A stretch of DNA of 64,000 bases from assembly GCA_949710005.1 (NCBI GenBank), contig OX453282.1, positions 23,011,120 through 23,075,119 on the forward strand. The letters run 5' to 3'. Within the stretch, counting starts at the first letter, position 1, and every line of letters begins with the position of its first letter. Origin of the DNA: Ricordea florida. Lineage: Eukaryota; Cnidaria; Anthozoa; Corallimorpharia; Ricordeidae. Shown one piece after another: positions 20,525-30,019 of this stretch. The position numbers were made by a program, and so were the translations under genes. Below the pieces are notes generated by a model. The model did not search any database and was not told the origin of the DNA. It saw only the letters and a program-made list of their open reading frames with translations.

Positions 20525-21412
20525 TCTGGAAATCTTCCCTGAAAATTTGGTGGACAGTAGTTTATTCCTGAAACTTAACACAGATAATTAAAGATACAGA
20601 TTTATAAAACTTTGCAATGATGAAGATCGTAAATATTGAGCCTGGTTAATTTGTAAAAAGACGCCAGATTTCAGCAATGTAACAGCCAACCTGGGAAAAT
20701 GGAAGTCTTTGATAGACGGCTTCCGATGACAAGTTCATTCCCAGTTTTATTTTATCTTGAATGCGATTCTACACAAAAGTCAACCCGTTCCATTGTTTAG
20801 TCAAAACTTGAGTCATTCCATGTGCTCATTTAAAAGTAGAAAACAAGCCTAAGGAACCAGGAATTAGTGCCTCAAACCAACATACACGATGAATTGACAG
20901 TCGCTAGGGCAACGTAACTGTAGCGTATAAAATCTAATTTTCATAAATATGAGACAGTGTCTGTTACAAAATAATTTCCTTCTCTGTCATCACGAAAAAG
21001 CCAATACATTTAGCGATAAGTATAATGTTTTTATTTATAAAAATGCATTGCATTCGGAGCCCATTGGATTTAACATGAATGGCGATCACTTGACTTCTTG
21101 AACAAGACATGGCGCCATAATGATTTTTGGCGTGACAAAAACGTCTTGGGGAAAAATACCCATTATTGTACTAACGAACACGAAACGAGTGAAAGATCTG
21201 TGACTAGACCAAACGAAATCACAGGAAGGGTTCCAGCTAAGAAGGAAATGTTTTCAAATTAAAGTTACTTATTAAAACGATATGAGTTGAACAAAACAGA
21301 TTTAGTACTTATATTTGTTTCAGATTCATATCACATCTAGGGCATAAGGTCAAATTATTCCACAGTAGTGAATAATGTAATTTTTTTAAATATTCCAATT
21401 GATAAGCTAATA

Positions 21413-21420
<8 letters not shown>
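20525..21420. other. Region upstream of the GT gene
   Basis: No reading frame with recognisable content. A repeat at about 20855-20935 (GGAATTAGTGCCTCAAACCA) recurs on the other side of the Polinton at 38044-38118. The promoter of the GT gene must lie here, but no TATA box or other core element stands out. Confidence 0.4.
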
Positions 21421-21455
<35 letters not shown>

Positions 21456-21657
21456 ACTTTATTTGAATGTCAACTGTTACTAGCACTGACTTACTAATTG
21501 GGGACCCAGTAAAACACAAATGAAATCAAATCAAACTAAATGTTTGGTTTTTGTGAAGACGGGAAAACCGGAATACCCGGAGAAAAACCTCTCGGAGCAG
21601 AGTAGATAACCAACAAACTCAGCCCACATATGACGCCGGGTCCGGGAATCGAAACCG
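21418..21657 (-). repeat. tRNA-derived SINE, 3' part, split by the Polinton
   Basis: Minus strand: B-box-like GGTTTCGATTCCCGG next to the Polinton end, a body with GTTGGTTATCTACTCTGCTC and CTCCGGGTATTCCGG, and an (ATT)n tail at 21418-21452. A sister copy is at 53908-54091. The tRNA-like 5' head lies at 37137-37175, on the other side of the 15.5-kb Polinton, so the Polinton inserted inside this SINE. Confidence 0.8.
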
Positions 21658-21857
21658 AAAAGCCGATTCTGGGACAAAATTATTATCAGAGATTTATCAG
21701 AGATTTTACACAAGGATTTTTTTGGTGTGAAAAATTTTTAACCAAGATTTTCCCCTTTAATTTTTCACCCAATTTTTCACATAATTTTCACAAAGTATCC
21801 GACGTAAATTTAAAATTGAAATTGGTTTAAAGGAATAGATATTTATACCAAATATGG
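21658..21857. repeat. Polinton left terminal inverted repeat (about 200 bp)
   Basis: Runs from AAAAGCCGATTCTGGGAC to TTTATACCAAATATGGAG and includes the promoter region and start codon of the first gene. It matches the right end, except that the right copy has extra tandem units. Confidence 0.9.
21826..21835 (+). promoter_or_regulatory. TTTAAAGGAA start-proximal motif of the SAP gene
   Basis: Lies 28 bp before the ATG at 21854, followed by ATATTTATACCAAAT. The same arrangement precedes the minus-strand genes at 35710, 36300 and 36792, so four genes share this likely promoter. Related TTTAAAGATT motifs precede genes of the structural block. Confidence 0.6.
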
Positions 21858-23092
21858 AGAACCAAACAGTGAAACAACTGAAGGCCATTGCCAAAGAGCA
21901 GGATATTAAAGGATATTCTGGAATGCGTAAAGCAGAACTCATCGAAGCGTTGTTAAAAAGTGGGGTCAAATTTGCGTCAGTCCCCATTAACAGACAATCA
22001 GTGAAACAACTGAAACTCCTTGCCAAAGATCGGGGTATTAAAGGATATTATAAATTGCTTAGAGCAGAACTCATCGAAGCTCTAACACAACCACCAACGT
22101 CAACACCAACACCCCCACCGATCTCAACTAATATCCCCAGCCAATCGCAAAGACCAATTATAGCCCCTAGATATAAGTATAGTGGACTTAAAATAGATCC
22201 CATTAAAGCGTCTAGTGCTGCGGACCGCCTTAGAACTAATATTATTGATGAACCTATACCTAGGATTAATCGCATCCCTATCGAACCTTCCCAACCCACA
22301 TTTCGACCCAAATCACTCAAACAATTGGCGAGCAGAGTTACAAATCCGCTAAAGAAAGAGATTAACAAGTTCGCAGATTGGATTTTATCTTATGTCCCAG
22401 AACCTATCAAAAAGACTGTAAACAAACGAGTCGAAAGTCTGAAGGAACAGGTTAACCGAATATTCAACCGTTTCACTCCAAAAGAACATCAAACAGCGTT
22501 GAAGGGGTATCTGAAAACCTACAGGATAGATGGAGTGGAAGGGTATGACCTCAAGACGTTCATCGCTAATATAAAACCAAAAGTTCTGGAACTCATTAAT
22601 CAGAAAAAGAAGCCTATCAAAACCAAGCTCATCTTTACGTGTAATTTCATAAAAGAGAATCTAGTCACTGGTCAGATTGACGAAACTTTAAAATATTTTC
22701 ATTCACCTGTAGAAACGATTACTGAATCAACCGATTTATCAGACTTATTCAATACAATGACAGATTACCAACTTGAAGAGTTTGAACGATTTATAGTTAA
22801 CGGCTACGGATGGAAATTTGACAGAGTGGAATACTTTGATATACACATCGACCCCTTTGAACCGCTTTCTGGAAGTTCCTATATTCCACTACCATTAAAA
22901 TTAGCATCCAAGAAGGCAATCATAAATGTTAAGAATGAGAAGGATCATGAGTGTTTCAAGTGGGCAGTAACCTCCGCTGTATACACACAAGATGTTCATC
23001 CAGAGAGACTAACTAAACAAATGAGAGAAAACTCTAAGAAGTTCGACTGGTCCTGCAGGAATGGAGTTTCCCGTTTCACTAAAACAGATTGA
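21854..23092 (+). CDS. SAP-domain protein, N-terminal part of the polymerase, ends at a frame break
   Basis: 412 residues. Two SAP-like helix-extended-helix DNA-binding motifs occur at about 4-37 (VKQLKAIAKEQDIKGYSGMR) and 49-82, followed by a Pro/Thr-rich linker (85-105) and a conserved module at about 210-340 with IANIKPKVLELINQKKKP and SPVETITESTDLSDLF. The last 17 or so codons look out of frame: the downstream polymerase frame, offset by one base, carries on the similarity from about 23058. From memory of relatives, this region is normally continuous with the polymerase, so the true product is probably one protein of roughly 1,350 residues. The break is either a small indel or a recoding site. 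SAP motifs would help bind DNA near the ends. Parts of the module recur in three minus-strand genes at the right end. Confidence 0.8.
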   Translation: MENQTVKQLKAIAKEQDIKGYSGMRKAELIEALLKSGVKFASVPINRQSVKQLKLLAKDRGIKGYYKLLRAELIEALTQPPTSTPTPPPISTNIPSQSQRPIIAPRYKYSGLKIDPIKASSAADRLRTNIIDEPIPRINRIPIEPSQPTFRPKSLKQLASRVTNPLKKEINKFADWILSYVPEPIKKTVNKRVESLKEQVNRIFNRFTPKEHQTALKGYLKTYRIDGVEGYDLKTFIANIKPKVLELINQKKKPIKTKLIFTCNFIKENLVTGQIDETLKYFHSPVETITESTDLSDLFNTMTDYQLEEFERFIVNGYGWKFDRVEYFDIHIDPFEPLSGSSYIPLPLKLASKKAIINVKNEKDHECFKWAVTSAVYTQDVHPERLTKQMRENSKKFDWSCRNGVSRFTKTD

Positions 23093-25898
23093 TAAGTTTG
23101 AAAAGCAAAACCCCTATGCGATTAACGTATACGGATTTGAAGGCGAAGTATACCCTCTAAAAATAAGTAAGAAACGAGGAGACCAAGTGATCAACTTACT
23201 TCTAATATCAAACGATGAAACAAATCACTACTGCTGGATCAAAGACATGAGTAGACTTTTATCCTCTCAAGTCAATAATCACCAACATGCACGCACATTT
23301 TGCCCTAGATGTCTCAACTCATTCCAGTCAAAGTCTTCATTAGAAAAACATCTGGAATACTGTAGCAAAAACGAAGAAGTTAAGATTCAGATGCCTATAG
23401 ACAAAGATGGAAATCTCCGCCATATTTACTTTAAGAATTTCAATAGAAAAATGCGGGTTCCTTTTGTTGTCTATGCCGACTTTGAGAGCTTTACAGAGAA
23501 CATACACACCTGCTCTCCAGATGAAAGTAAAAGCTTTACTAAACAATACCAGAAGCATAAAGCATCAGGATTCTGCTATCTTATCAAGTGCTTTGACGAT
23601 AACCTATTTCCGCCAAATCTTGTACGATACACTGCTGAATCCCCAGACGACGATATCCCACAGATTTTTGTAGATAATTTAGAGTCAGATATTAAGAAAA
23701 TTTATAATAAGTTCAAGTTTTCTAAGAAAGTTAGGATGACTCAAAGGGATAAATTCAACTATAAAAATGCTACTCATTGTCACATCTGTGAGGGTGAATT
23801 AGAAGAAGATAAGGTATTAGACCACTGTCACCTTACAGGAAAGTATAGAGGAGCGGCCCATAACGAATGCAACTTAAATTATAAAATTCCAGAGTTCTTT
23901 CCAGTCATCTTTCACAACCTATCCGGCTATGATTCGCATCTATTTATCAAGAATCTCGGTACAACAAAAGGTAAAATAAACTGCATACCCAATAATGATG
24001 AAAAGTATATTTCTTTCACAAAACAGATTGTAGTCGACACCTTTACAAACAAAAAGGGTATGCAGGTAGATGTGAAGCGAGATATCAGATTCATTGACTC
24101 CTTTAGATTTATGGCAACCAGTCTCGATAGTTTAGTAACTAATCTTCCAAAAGAAGCTTTCAAAAACCTCACGAGCTACTATGAGGGTGAGCAATTAAAG
24201 TCATTGTTGAGAAAAGGTGTATTTCCTTATGATTGGTTCGATGGATACGATAAACTCAACGCAACCCAACTTCCACCTAAAGAATCATTCTACTCAAAGC
24301 TTAACGACACAGACATAACAGAAGACGACTACCAACATGCTCAAAAGGTGTGGGAAACCTTCGATATGAAAACAATGAGAGAGTACCACGACTTATATCT
24401 CGAGTCAGATGTACTCCTATTGGCCGACGTTTTCGAGAACTTTCGAGATGTTTGTCAAAAGAATTATGATCTGGACCCTGCATGGTACTACACAGCGCCT
24501 GGTCTAGCCTGGGATGCATGCTTAAAAATTACTGATGTCAAACTTGAGTTATTAACAGATCCAGACATTCTACTTATGTTTGAGAAAGGAATTCGAGGGG
24601 GTATATCCATGATATCTACTAGATATGGGAAGGCTAACAACCCATACATGGATGAATATTACCCCCACTTTTCCACAAAATATGTAACGTATCTTGACGC
24701 AAACAATCTCTATGGATGGGCAATGAGTAAACCACTCCCTACTCACGGTTTTAGATGGATGACTGACCAAGAGCTTACAGACTGGAAAAATCTCCCATGC
24801 ATACTAGAGGTTGACTTGGAGTATCATCAACAACTTCATGATTTACACAATGATTATCCACTAGCTCCAGAGAGACTTATAGTTAACAAGGTTGAGAAAT
24901 TGATCCCAAACCTCAACGACAAGGTAAAGTATGTAGTTCACCACAAGACGCTGGAACTTTATGAAAGTCTCGGACTAAAAGTCGCCAAGATTCATAGAGG
25001 TATTACATTCGAAGAGTCTGCATGGTTAAAATCGTACATCGACTTGAATACCAGTCTGAGGGCTAAAGCGGAGAATGACTTTGAGAAGGATTTCTTCAAA
25101 CTAATGAACAACTCAGTATTCGGAAAGACTATGGAAAACATTAGAAAAAGGGTGGACGTGAGACTAGTTACGAATGAAAAAGATGCGAAAAAATTAATAT
25201 CAAAGCCGAACTATCAGCATCGTACCATCTTTTGTGAGAATCTAGTGGCCATCCACATGAAGAAAACAAAGTTGGTATTCAATAAGCCCGTTTACTTAGG
25301 CATGTCCATTCTGGATCTAAGTAAAACATTAATGTACGATTTTCACTATAATTACATCAAACCTAAATATGGTGAAAGGGCTAAGTTGCTGTTCACAGAT
25401 ACGGACAGTCTTTCCTATGAGATAGAAACAGACGATTTCTACAAGGATATCAGTCCAGATGTGAGAGACATGTTCGACACCAGCAACTATCCTAAAGATC
25501 ATCCATCAGGTATCGAGACAGGTGTGAACAAGAAAGTCATCGGTATGTTCAAAGATGAAGCTGGTGGAAAGATAATTGAAGAGTTTGTAGGTCTACGTGC
25601 TAAACTTTACAGCTACAGGATGGATGAAGGTACAGAAGAAAAGAAGTGTAAGGGAATGAAGCGGGCAGTCGTAAAGAAAAACATCAGCTTTGACGATTAT
25701 AAGAGGCAGATGAGGCAGATGAATGTAATCAGAAGTCATAAGCACGATGTTTATACTGAAACGATTAACAAAGTTGCACTGTCTGGTGATGATGACAAGC
25801 GAGTCATTTGTGAAGATGGCATACATACTTACGCGTACGGACATTATCGTTCCAACACAGAATTGGGCGGGAGTTCGGTATCGTCTAGTACAACCTGA
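23061..25898 (+). CDS. polB: Protein-primed-type family B DNA polymerase
   Basis: 945 residues in the reading shown. Order: a C2H2/C2HC-like finger FCPRCLNSFQSKSSLEKH (about 75-95); exonuclease motif I YADFESF (about 139); an inserted endonuclease-VII-like zinc motif CHICEGELEED...LDHCHLTGKYRG (about 240-270); exonuclease II HNLSGYDSHL (about 285); exonuclease III YLESDVLLLADVF (about 445); polymerase A LDANNLYGWAM (about 546); B MNNSVFGKTMEN (about 683); C TDTDSLSYE (about 780). All catalytic residues look intact. It would replicate the element, probably primed by a terminal protein. The ATG at 23061 may not be a natural start, since the upstream 412-residue frame appears to be its N-terminus. 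Its 3' end overlaps the convergent integrase gene by 55 bp. Confidence 0.93.
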   Translation: MEFPVSLKQIDKFEKQNPYAINVYGFEGEVYPLKISKKRGDQVINLLLISNDETNHYCWIKDMSRLLSSQVNNHQHARTFCPRCLNSFQSKSSLEKHLEYCSKNEEVKIQMPIDKDGNLRHIYFKNFNRKMRVPFVVYADFESFTENIHTCSPDESKSFTKQYQKHKASGFCYLIKCFDDNLFPPNLVRYTAESPDDDIPQIFVDNLESDIKKIYNKFKFSKKVRMTQRDKFNYKNATHCHICEGELEEDKVLDHCHLTGKYRGAAHNECNLNYKIPEFFPVIFHNLSGYDSHLFIKNLGTTKGKINCIPNNDEKYISFTKQIVVDTFTNKKGMQVDVKRDIRFIDSFRFMATSLDSLVTNLPKEAFKNLTSYYEGEQLKSLLRKGVFPYDWFDGYDKLNATQLPPKESFYSKLNDTDITEDDYQHAQKVWETFDMKTMREYHDLYLESDVLLLADVFENFRDVCQKNYDLDPAWYYTAPGLAWDACLKITDVKLELLTDPDILLMFEKGIRGGISMISTRYGKANNPYMDEYYPHFSTKYVTYLDANNLYGWAMSKPLPTHGFRWMTDQELTDWKNLPCILEVDLEYHQQLHDLHNDYPLAPERLIVNKVEKLIPNLNDKVKYVVHHKTLELYESLGLKVAKIHRGITFEESAWLKSYIDLNTSLRAKAENDFEKDFFKLMNNSVFGKTMENIRKRVDVRLVTNEKDAKKLISKPNYQHRTIFCENLVAIHMKKTKLVFNKPVYLGMSILDLSKTLMYDFHYNYIKPKYGERAKLLFTDTDSLSYEIETDDFYKDISPDVRDMFDTSNYPKDHPSGIETGVNKKVIGMFKDEAGGKIIEEFVGLRAKLYSYRMDEGTEEKKCKGMKRAVVKKNISFDDYKRQMRQMNVIRSHKHDVYTETINKVALSGDDDKRVICEDGIHTYAYGHYRSNTELGGSSVSSSTT

Positions 25899-26839
25899 AG
25901 CTCTTCTCTGACAAAACTACGCCTCGGTCCATCTAGTAAATAATACAATACTGGCTGATTAGGTGACATCACACTACGTGACAGATCAAAGACTTTCAAA
26001 CTCCAGATAGGATCCGTAGCTCGTCTTCTTTCCCCACCCTCAAGTTCGCCTGGAGCAAGTAAGTATCTAACTTTAACACCGGGCGGCAGTCTCACCTCAT
26101 CAAGTCCAACAACTCGCTTATACTTTGGAGGATCGATATCAATCTCTTTCAATCTGATAGCTTTCTCAGGCTCTTTACCGGTGACGCGCGTAGGTTGACT
26201 ATTCAGAGTTTTTAAAATATCCGGTAATCGTTTTACCCACACTCTAGATCGATCATCACTAATTATTTCTTGTGCGTATTGATGACTAAATAATCGTTCA
26301 CCCAAAGTTCTATATGCTCTTTCAACAAATGCTTGAGCTCTATGGTTTCCAGCTTCAGACCTTTGTATGGTTACATTATGTTTTTCCATAAGTTTAGTAA
26401 CTTCCCCCATAAATTCTCTTCCAGTATCGACAATTATAGTATTAGGATATTCTAACTTTCTGGAATAAATCTTACTGAAGGCTTTTGAAATCTCATTACT
26501 TTCTTTTGAGGTCAACGGCTCGGCATCTTTGTATCGACTGGCTATATCAATCACAACCAGGGCATATCGATATGTCTTTCTTCCAACTCTATCATGTGGT
26601 AAAAATAATAGATCCGCTTGGTGAATTTGATTCGGTTTATCCACAGTCCAGTACGGTCTAGGGATAGACTTTGGTGCTGGTAGATAGATTTGCCACATCG
26701 CCTGTTTCTCAAGCCATCGTTTAGCCACATCTTCACTAACTTTTGCTTTTTCAGCTAATTTTGGAATGGCAGAATACCCTTTCCAATAACCGTAAGTGGA
26801 ATGATAGTATATTTTTGATAGCACGCTTTCGTAACTCAT
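25844..26839 (-). CDS. int: Retroviral-type integrase (DD35E)
   Basis: 331 residues. The catalytic core runs from about 70 to 185: Asp76 in HQADLLFLP, Asp138 in IIVDTGREF and Glu173 in AQAFVERAYRTL, with 34 residues between the last two. The N-terminal 60 residues form a helical domain (YSAIPKLAEKAKVSEDVAK), and no HHCC zinc finger is evident. The C-terminal part (KVRYLLAPGEL...DPIWSLKVFDLS) looks like the SH3/chromo-like DNA-binding tail of Polinton integrases. It would insert the linear element into the host genome. It is the only leftward gene in the left two thirds, convergent with polB and divergent from the capsid gene across 34 bp. Confidence 0.93.
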   Translation of the reverse strand: MSYESVLSKIYYHSTYGYWKGYSAIPKLAEKAKVSEDVAKRWLEKQAMWQIYLPAPKSIPRPYWTVDKPNQIHQADLLFLPHDRVGRKTYRYALVVIDIASRYKDAEPLTSKESNEISKAFSKIYSRKLEYPNTIIVDTGREFMGEVTKLMEKHNVTIQRSEAGNHRAQAFVERAYRTLGERLFSHQYAQEIISDDRSRVWVKRLPDILKTLNSQPTRVTGKEPEKAIRLKEIDIDPPKYKRVVGLDEVRLPPGVKVRYLLAPGELEGGERRRATDPIWSLKVFDLSRSVMSPNQPVLYYLLDGPRRSFVREELQVVLDDTELPPNSVLER

Positions 26840-26848
26840 TTAAAGACT
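26839..26848 (+). promoter_or_regulatory. TTTAAAGACT motif before the capsid gene
   Basis: Lies 35 bp before the capsid start and overlaps the integrase start codon on the other strand. It belongs to the TTTAAAG series seen before many genes of this element. Confidence 0.5.
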
Positions 26849-26873
26849 AATCTGTTTATCTTTAATTAAAAAT

Positions 26874-28109
26874 ATGACACACGCTATATCTGAAAAAATT
26901 AACCCAAACAGGATTTCACAAGAGCCCCTCGGCTTGAAAGCGAAATCGACATTGTATCGAAATACACTCAATCCCTCCTCCGCTAGTCCTGGAGAAACCT
27001 TGTATATAAATATTCCAAAACTTGATGAGAATGTGGTTATCGTTCCAGGAAGCGTATCTCTACTATTTGACTTGGATGTCGGAGGTCATGCTAATAACAC
27101 CCTCGTGAATAACGTAGGCAGTAACCTTGTATCCAGACTTAGGGTTCTTTTTGGTGGAGAAACACTACAGGATACTCAAAGATACGATCTCTTTAAAACC
27201 TACCATGACTTATACTTAACAGCTGAAGATCGTGCGAATGGAATCAAACAAGGCATCTCTTCTGAAAACATGAGGAAGCTCAGAACGAACGCAGGAGATA
27301 AGTCTACCTCATATTCTAAGGAAGTAGCTGTTGCGGCAGTATACAACACCAAGTACCGTATCCCACTAAATCATCCTATTCTTAGCAAGCATGGGGTTTT
27401 CTATCCAAAGGCGTTGGATCATCAACTAATCTTTGAGATTACACTGGCTCCAGTTTCCGATATTGTTGTTTATTCTGACACGGTCAAGACTCCAACTTAT
27501 AAAATCACAAACCTTGAGTTGGAATATTCATGCATCTCAAGCGGATACTTAGCTCGTGAGGCGGAGTCAGCTTATCAGGTTGGTAAAGCATTCTTTTACG
27601 AGAACGTCATTCTACACAAAACTTTCACCATTTCCAAACCTTTTCAAAATATCATAAACGAGAACATTAATATACCTAGGAGATCAATTACAGGGATATT
27701 GTGTTTGTTCACAGAGAGCAACACTGGAGGAGCACGAGACTCTGAGAAGTTTGTAAATCCAAATATCACATCAATCAATATCGATGTTGACGGCATGCCA
27801 AACCGTATCTACTCCAAGGGAATGGAACCGTCAGACTTCTGGGATTCAGTACAGAAACGTTTCGGTAGAGAGGGTGTCAAGCTAAATGATTTTTATACCG
27901 ACAAGTTTGCTCTATGGATTGACTTGAGGACTCACCCTGACAATGGTATTCACGGAGGAGGTATGGCCTTGAACAACACACGAGACGGTGTAAAACTTGC
28001 AATGGAACGAAAAATTGGTGGATCGGGTAATATGACCTGCTATATGTTTGTGGTAGCCGATGCGGTGATGGAGGTCATTAATTCAAACTTACGTTCGGTA
28101 ATGTATTAA
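26874..28109 (+). CDS. Major capsid protein candidate (double jelly-roll type)
   Basis: 411 residues, beta-rich, without membrane segments. It has an N-terminal block with LYRNTLNPSSASPGETL, a strand-rich middle (RLRVLFGGETLQDTQRYDLF) and a C-terminal block with DFWDSVQKRFGREGV and DKFALWIDLRTHPDNGIHG. From memory this matches the widespread metazoan F54H12.2-like proteins, which I take to be Polinton/adintovirus hexon-type capsid proteins; structure prediction was not run. Length is a little short for a double jelly roll but in range. Position at the head of the plus-strand structural block, followed by the ATPase, supports the role. Confidence 0.75.
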   Translation: MTHAISEKINPNRISQEPLGLKAKSTLYRNTLNPSSASPGETLYINIPKLDENVVIVPGSVSLLFDLDVGGHANNTLVNNVGSNLVSRLRVLFGGETLQDTQRYDLFKTYHDLYLTAEDRANGIKQGISSENMRKLRTNAGDKSTSYSKEVAVAAVYNTKYRIPLNHPILSKHGVFYPKALDHQLIFEITLAPVSDIVVYSDTVKTPTYKITNLELEYSCISSGYLAREAESAYQVGKAFFYENVILHKTFTISKPFQNIINENINIPRRSITGILCLFTESNTGGARDSEKFVNPNITSINIDVDGMPNRIYSKGMEPSDFWDSVQKRFGREGVKLNDFYTDKFALWIDLRTHPDNGIHGGGMALNNTRDGVKLAMERKIGGSGNMTCYMFVVADAVMEVINSNLRSVMY

Positions 28110-28141
28110 CTTAAAAAAACCTGGTGTTATAATACAAAAGT

Positions 28142-28771
28142 ATGGAAGAACTGAGAGAAAAAGTTCCTTTCCACTGCATTATAACAGGTCCAACAAATTG
28201 CGGAAAGACAAAGTACCTCACGGATCAGTTACTAGGACCCTTCCGCAATGTGTTTGAATACATTGTTCTCATATGTCCGACTTATGCTAAAAATAAAACC
28301 TATCATAAATTTGGTCACAGAGATAAACGCTTCTTGGTATTATCACCAGATGCTAGTAACAGCGATGAGATTAACGAATTGTTAACTGATTGTCAAACTT
28401 TGTTCTCTGGTACTAATACGTTACTTATTTTAGACGACTGTGCTGTATCGAATGATCTAAAGAAACGTTCGAACAAGTTTATAGATCTAGCATTCTCTGG
28501 AAGGCATCATGGATTATCGGTGTGGGTTCTCACTCAACAATTAACATCCATAGCAAAACCCTTTCGCGAAAACGTTGCTTGTGTGGTTACATTCCATAAT
28601 CCGTCACAAAAGGGGATGAAGATGCTTTTCGAAGATTATGGAGGTGATTTAGAAGCTGGAACCCGTAAAAAGTTTGTAGAAATGTTGAAAACTGAAAAAT
28701 ATTCGAGACTCTGTTTGTGTTTACGTTATCCATTCCAATGCGGTTATTTAGAGATTCCTGAAGTGATTTAA
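28142..28771 (+). CDS. Genome-packaging ATPase (FtsK/HerA/A32-like)
   Basis: 209 residues. Walker A is GPTNCGKT (16-23), Walker B is TLLILDDCA (about 93-101), and a sensor-like block with ...SVWVLTQQLTS follows at about 128-138, as in the A32-type packaging ATPases of Polintons and large DNA viruses. It would pump element DNA into preformed capsids. It starts 32 bp after the capsid gene, the usual neighbour. The protein is compact, with no extra N- or C-terminal domain. Confidence 0.9.
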   Translation: MEELREKVPFHCIITGPTNCGKTKYLTDQLLGPFRNVFEYIVLICPTYAKNKTYHKFGHRDKRFLVLSPDASNSDEINELLTDCQTLFSGTNTLLILDDCAVSNDLKKRSNKFIDLAFSGRHHGLSVWVLTQQLTSIAKPFRENVACVVTFHNPSQKGMKMLFEDYGGDLEAGTRKKFVEMLKTEKYSRLCLCLRYPFQCGYLEIPEVI

Positions 28772-28797
28772 AAAGAATATATGTATTATCACAAAAG

Positions 28798-29292
28798 ATG
28801 ACAAGCGTTGAAGATTATATAGAAGAACAACAAGAGATTAAAGACGAGGTCAAAGATGATGATGTTGAAAGCAAACAAGAATCACTGGCTATTCTCGCAT
28901 CTCTCGGGACTACAAAGGAATATTTAGGTGTTGATATGAGTCTGGGGGATATCAAGAAACTCACAGCAAAAGACGTTGAGAAATATTATAATCGCTACCA
29001 GGCAGTCTTAGGTAAGCAAGTTAGTAGTGGATTAGTAGAATCGGCTCTTCAAGCAGCGTCTCATGTCATTTCTTACGTAGCTCCTGTAGATGATGTCGAA
29101 GCGCTCAGTAAAGACTTGCAGAACGATGAGTTGGTTAAGCGTGAACTGTCAAACTTTGTAGGTCTCTTGGTATTAAAAGGTGGAAGATTGGTAGCACTTG
29201 CCAGCGGACTATTCCAGGTTGCTAAGCACATTAGAATCAACAAAATACAAGAAGTTTCAAGTACTACTGAGCAGTCTACTAAACAAAACTGA
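28798..29292 (+). CDS. Polinton structural-block protein, unknown function (164 aa)
   Basis: An acidic N-terminus (1-28, rich in Glu/Asp) is followed by a helical region with LTAKDVEKYYNRYQAVLG (about 60-78). A hydrophobic segment at about 118-140 (NFVGLLVLKGGRLVALASGL) could be membrane-associated. It starts 26 bp after the ATPase gene. I do not recognise a family with known function. A virion or assembly role is inferred from position only. Confidence 0.75.
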   Translation: MTSVEDYIEEQQEIKDEVKDDDVESKQESLAILASLGTTKEYLGVDMSLGDIKKLTAKDVEKYYNRYQAVLGKQVSSGLVESALQAASHVISYVAPVDDVEALSKDLQNDELVKRELSNFVGLLVLKGGRLVALASGLFQVAKHIRINKIQEVSSTTEQSTKQN

Positions 29293-29304
29293 GCACGAAA
29301 CCGA

Positions 29305-29314
29305 TTTAAAGATT
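29305..29314 (+). promoter_or_regulatory. TTTAAAGATT start-proximal motif
   Basis: 34 bp before the ATG at 29339. Matching motifs precede 29763, 30020 and 31509. Confidence 0.6.
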
Positions 29315-29338
29315 ATTTACTATGGAGAATAAATAAAC

Positions 29339-29716
29339 ATGTCTGATGAAGTTGTTGAACAAATTACCAAGGATCCAGCTGCTAAAGAGAAAGATCCTAA
29401 AAAGAAAGAGAAAGACCCTAAAAAGGTTGCTGCCGGTAAGAAACTAGCAGAATATAACAAAAAAGCCAAAGAAGCTTTATCTAGGGAAATGAAACGTGAA
29501 GATACATCCGCTACTATTCCAGAAGAAGAAGAAACTACAAAGGCTTGGATTCCAGAGATATCTTTTACAAATGTGTTATCTCTTGTTGGAATAGGCTTCT
29601 CCGCATTTAATATTTATATGAGATATTACAAAAACAGAATAGTTCCAGCACCTTCAAAACCGTCAACCGAAAAGATTCCTATCCCAGAACCAACTCCGAA
29701 AATAGCAATGCTCTGA
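29339..29716 (+). CDS. Lys-rich single-pass membrane protein of the Polinton (125 aa)
   Basis: Residues 1-65 are highly charged with tandem KDPKKKEKDPKK repeats. One likely transmembrane helix follows at about 78-98 (NVLSLVGIGFSAFNIYMRY), then a Pro-rich tail. The charged part could contact DNA or the inner capsid face. Function unknown. A TTTAAAGATT motif lies 34 bp upstream. Confidence 0.75.
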   Translation: MSDEVVEQITKDPAAKEKDPKKKEKDPKKVAAGKKLAEYNKKAKEALSREMKREDTSATIPEEEETTKAWIPEISFTNVLSLVGIGFSAFNIYMRYYKNRIVPAPSKPSTEKIPIPEPTPKIAML

Positions 29717-29730
29717 GAGAAAAAAACCAG

Positions 29731-29740
29731 TTTAAAGATT
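29731..29740 (+). promoter_or_regulatory. TTTAAAGATT start-proximal motif
   Basis: 32 bp before the ATG at 29763, with TCTTACGGATAAGTAAAAAA between, nearly identical to the stretch before 31509. Confidence 0.6.
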
Positions 29741-29762
29741 TCTTACGGATAAGTAAAAAATA

Positions 29763-29987
29763 ATGTCAAGTGAAAACAAACTTGTTAAAACTGTTACCGA
29801 TTCGGTCGTCATTATTGGATTGGCTGCCGGTGTTGGATACGTCGCTAAAAAGGCCTTGAAAGAATCATTTATAAACGATCCCTCATCAAGTATTACAAAC
29901 TATGGTAAATGGGTAGCTGTCCTGTCAGGTAGTATGTACTTGAAAGATTATCTGGAAACACAGAAGATTTTGCCAAAACCGCTGTAG
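29763..29987 (+). CDS. Small hydrophobic protein of the Polinton (74 aa)
   Basis: A 74-residue protein with one clear hydrophobic helix at about 11-27 (SVVIIGLAAGVGYVAKKA) and a second weaker one at about 48-60. It is a typical small viral membrane protein in form. Function unknown. It lies in a series of tightly spaced genes with their own upstream motifs. Confidence 0.7.
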   Translation: MSSENKLVKTVTDSVVIIGLAAGVGYVAKKALKESFINDPSSSITNYGKWVAVLSGSMYLKDYLETQKILPKPL

Positions 29988-29991
29988 ACGA

Positions 29992-30001
29992 CTTAAAGAT
30001 T
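29992..30001 (+). promoter_or_regulatory. CTTAAAGATT motif (variant)
   Basis: 28 bp before the ATG at 30020. It differs from TTTAAAGATT at the first base. Confidence 0.5.
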
Positions 30002-30019
30002 TTACAAATTGATTTATAA

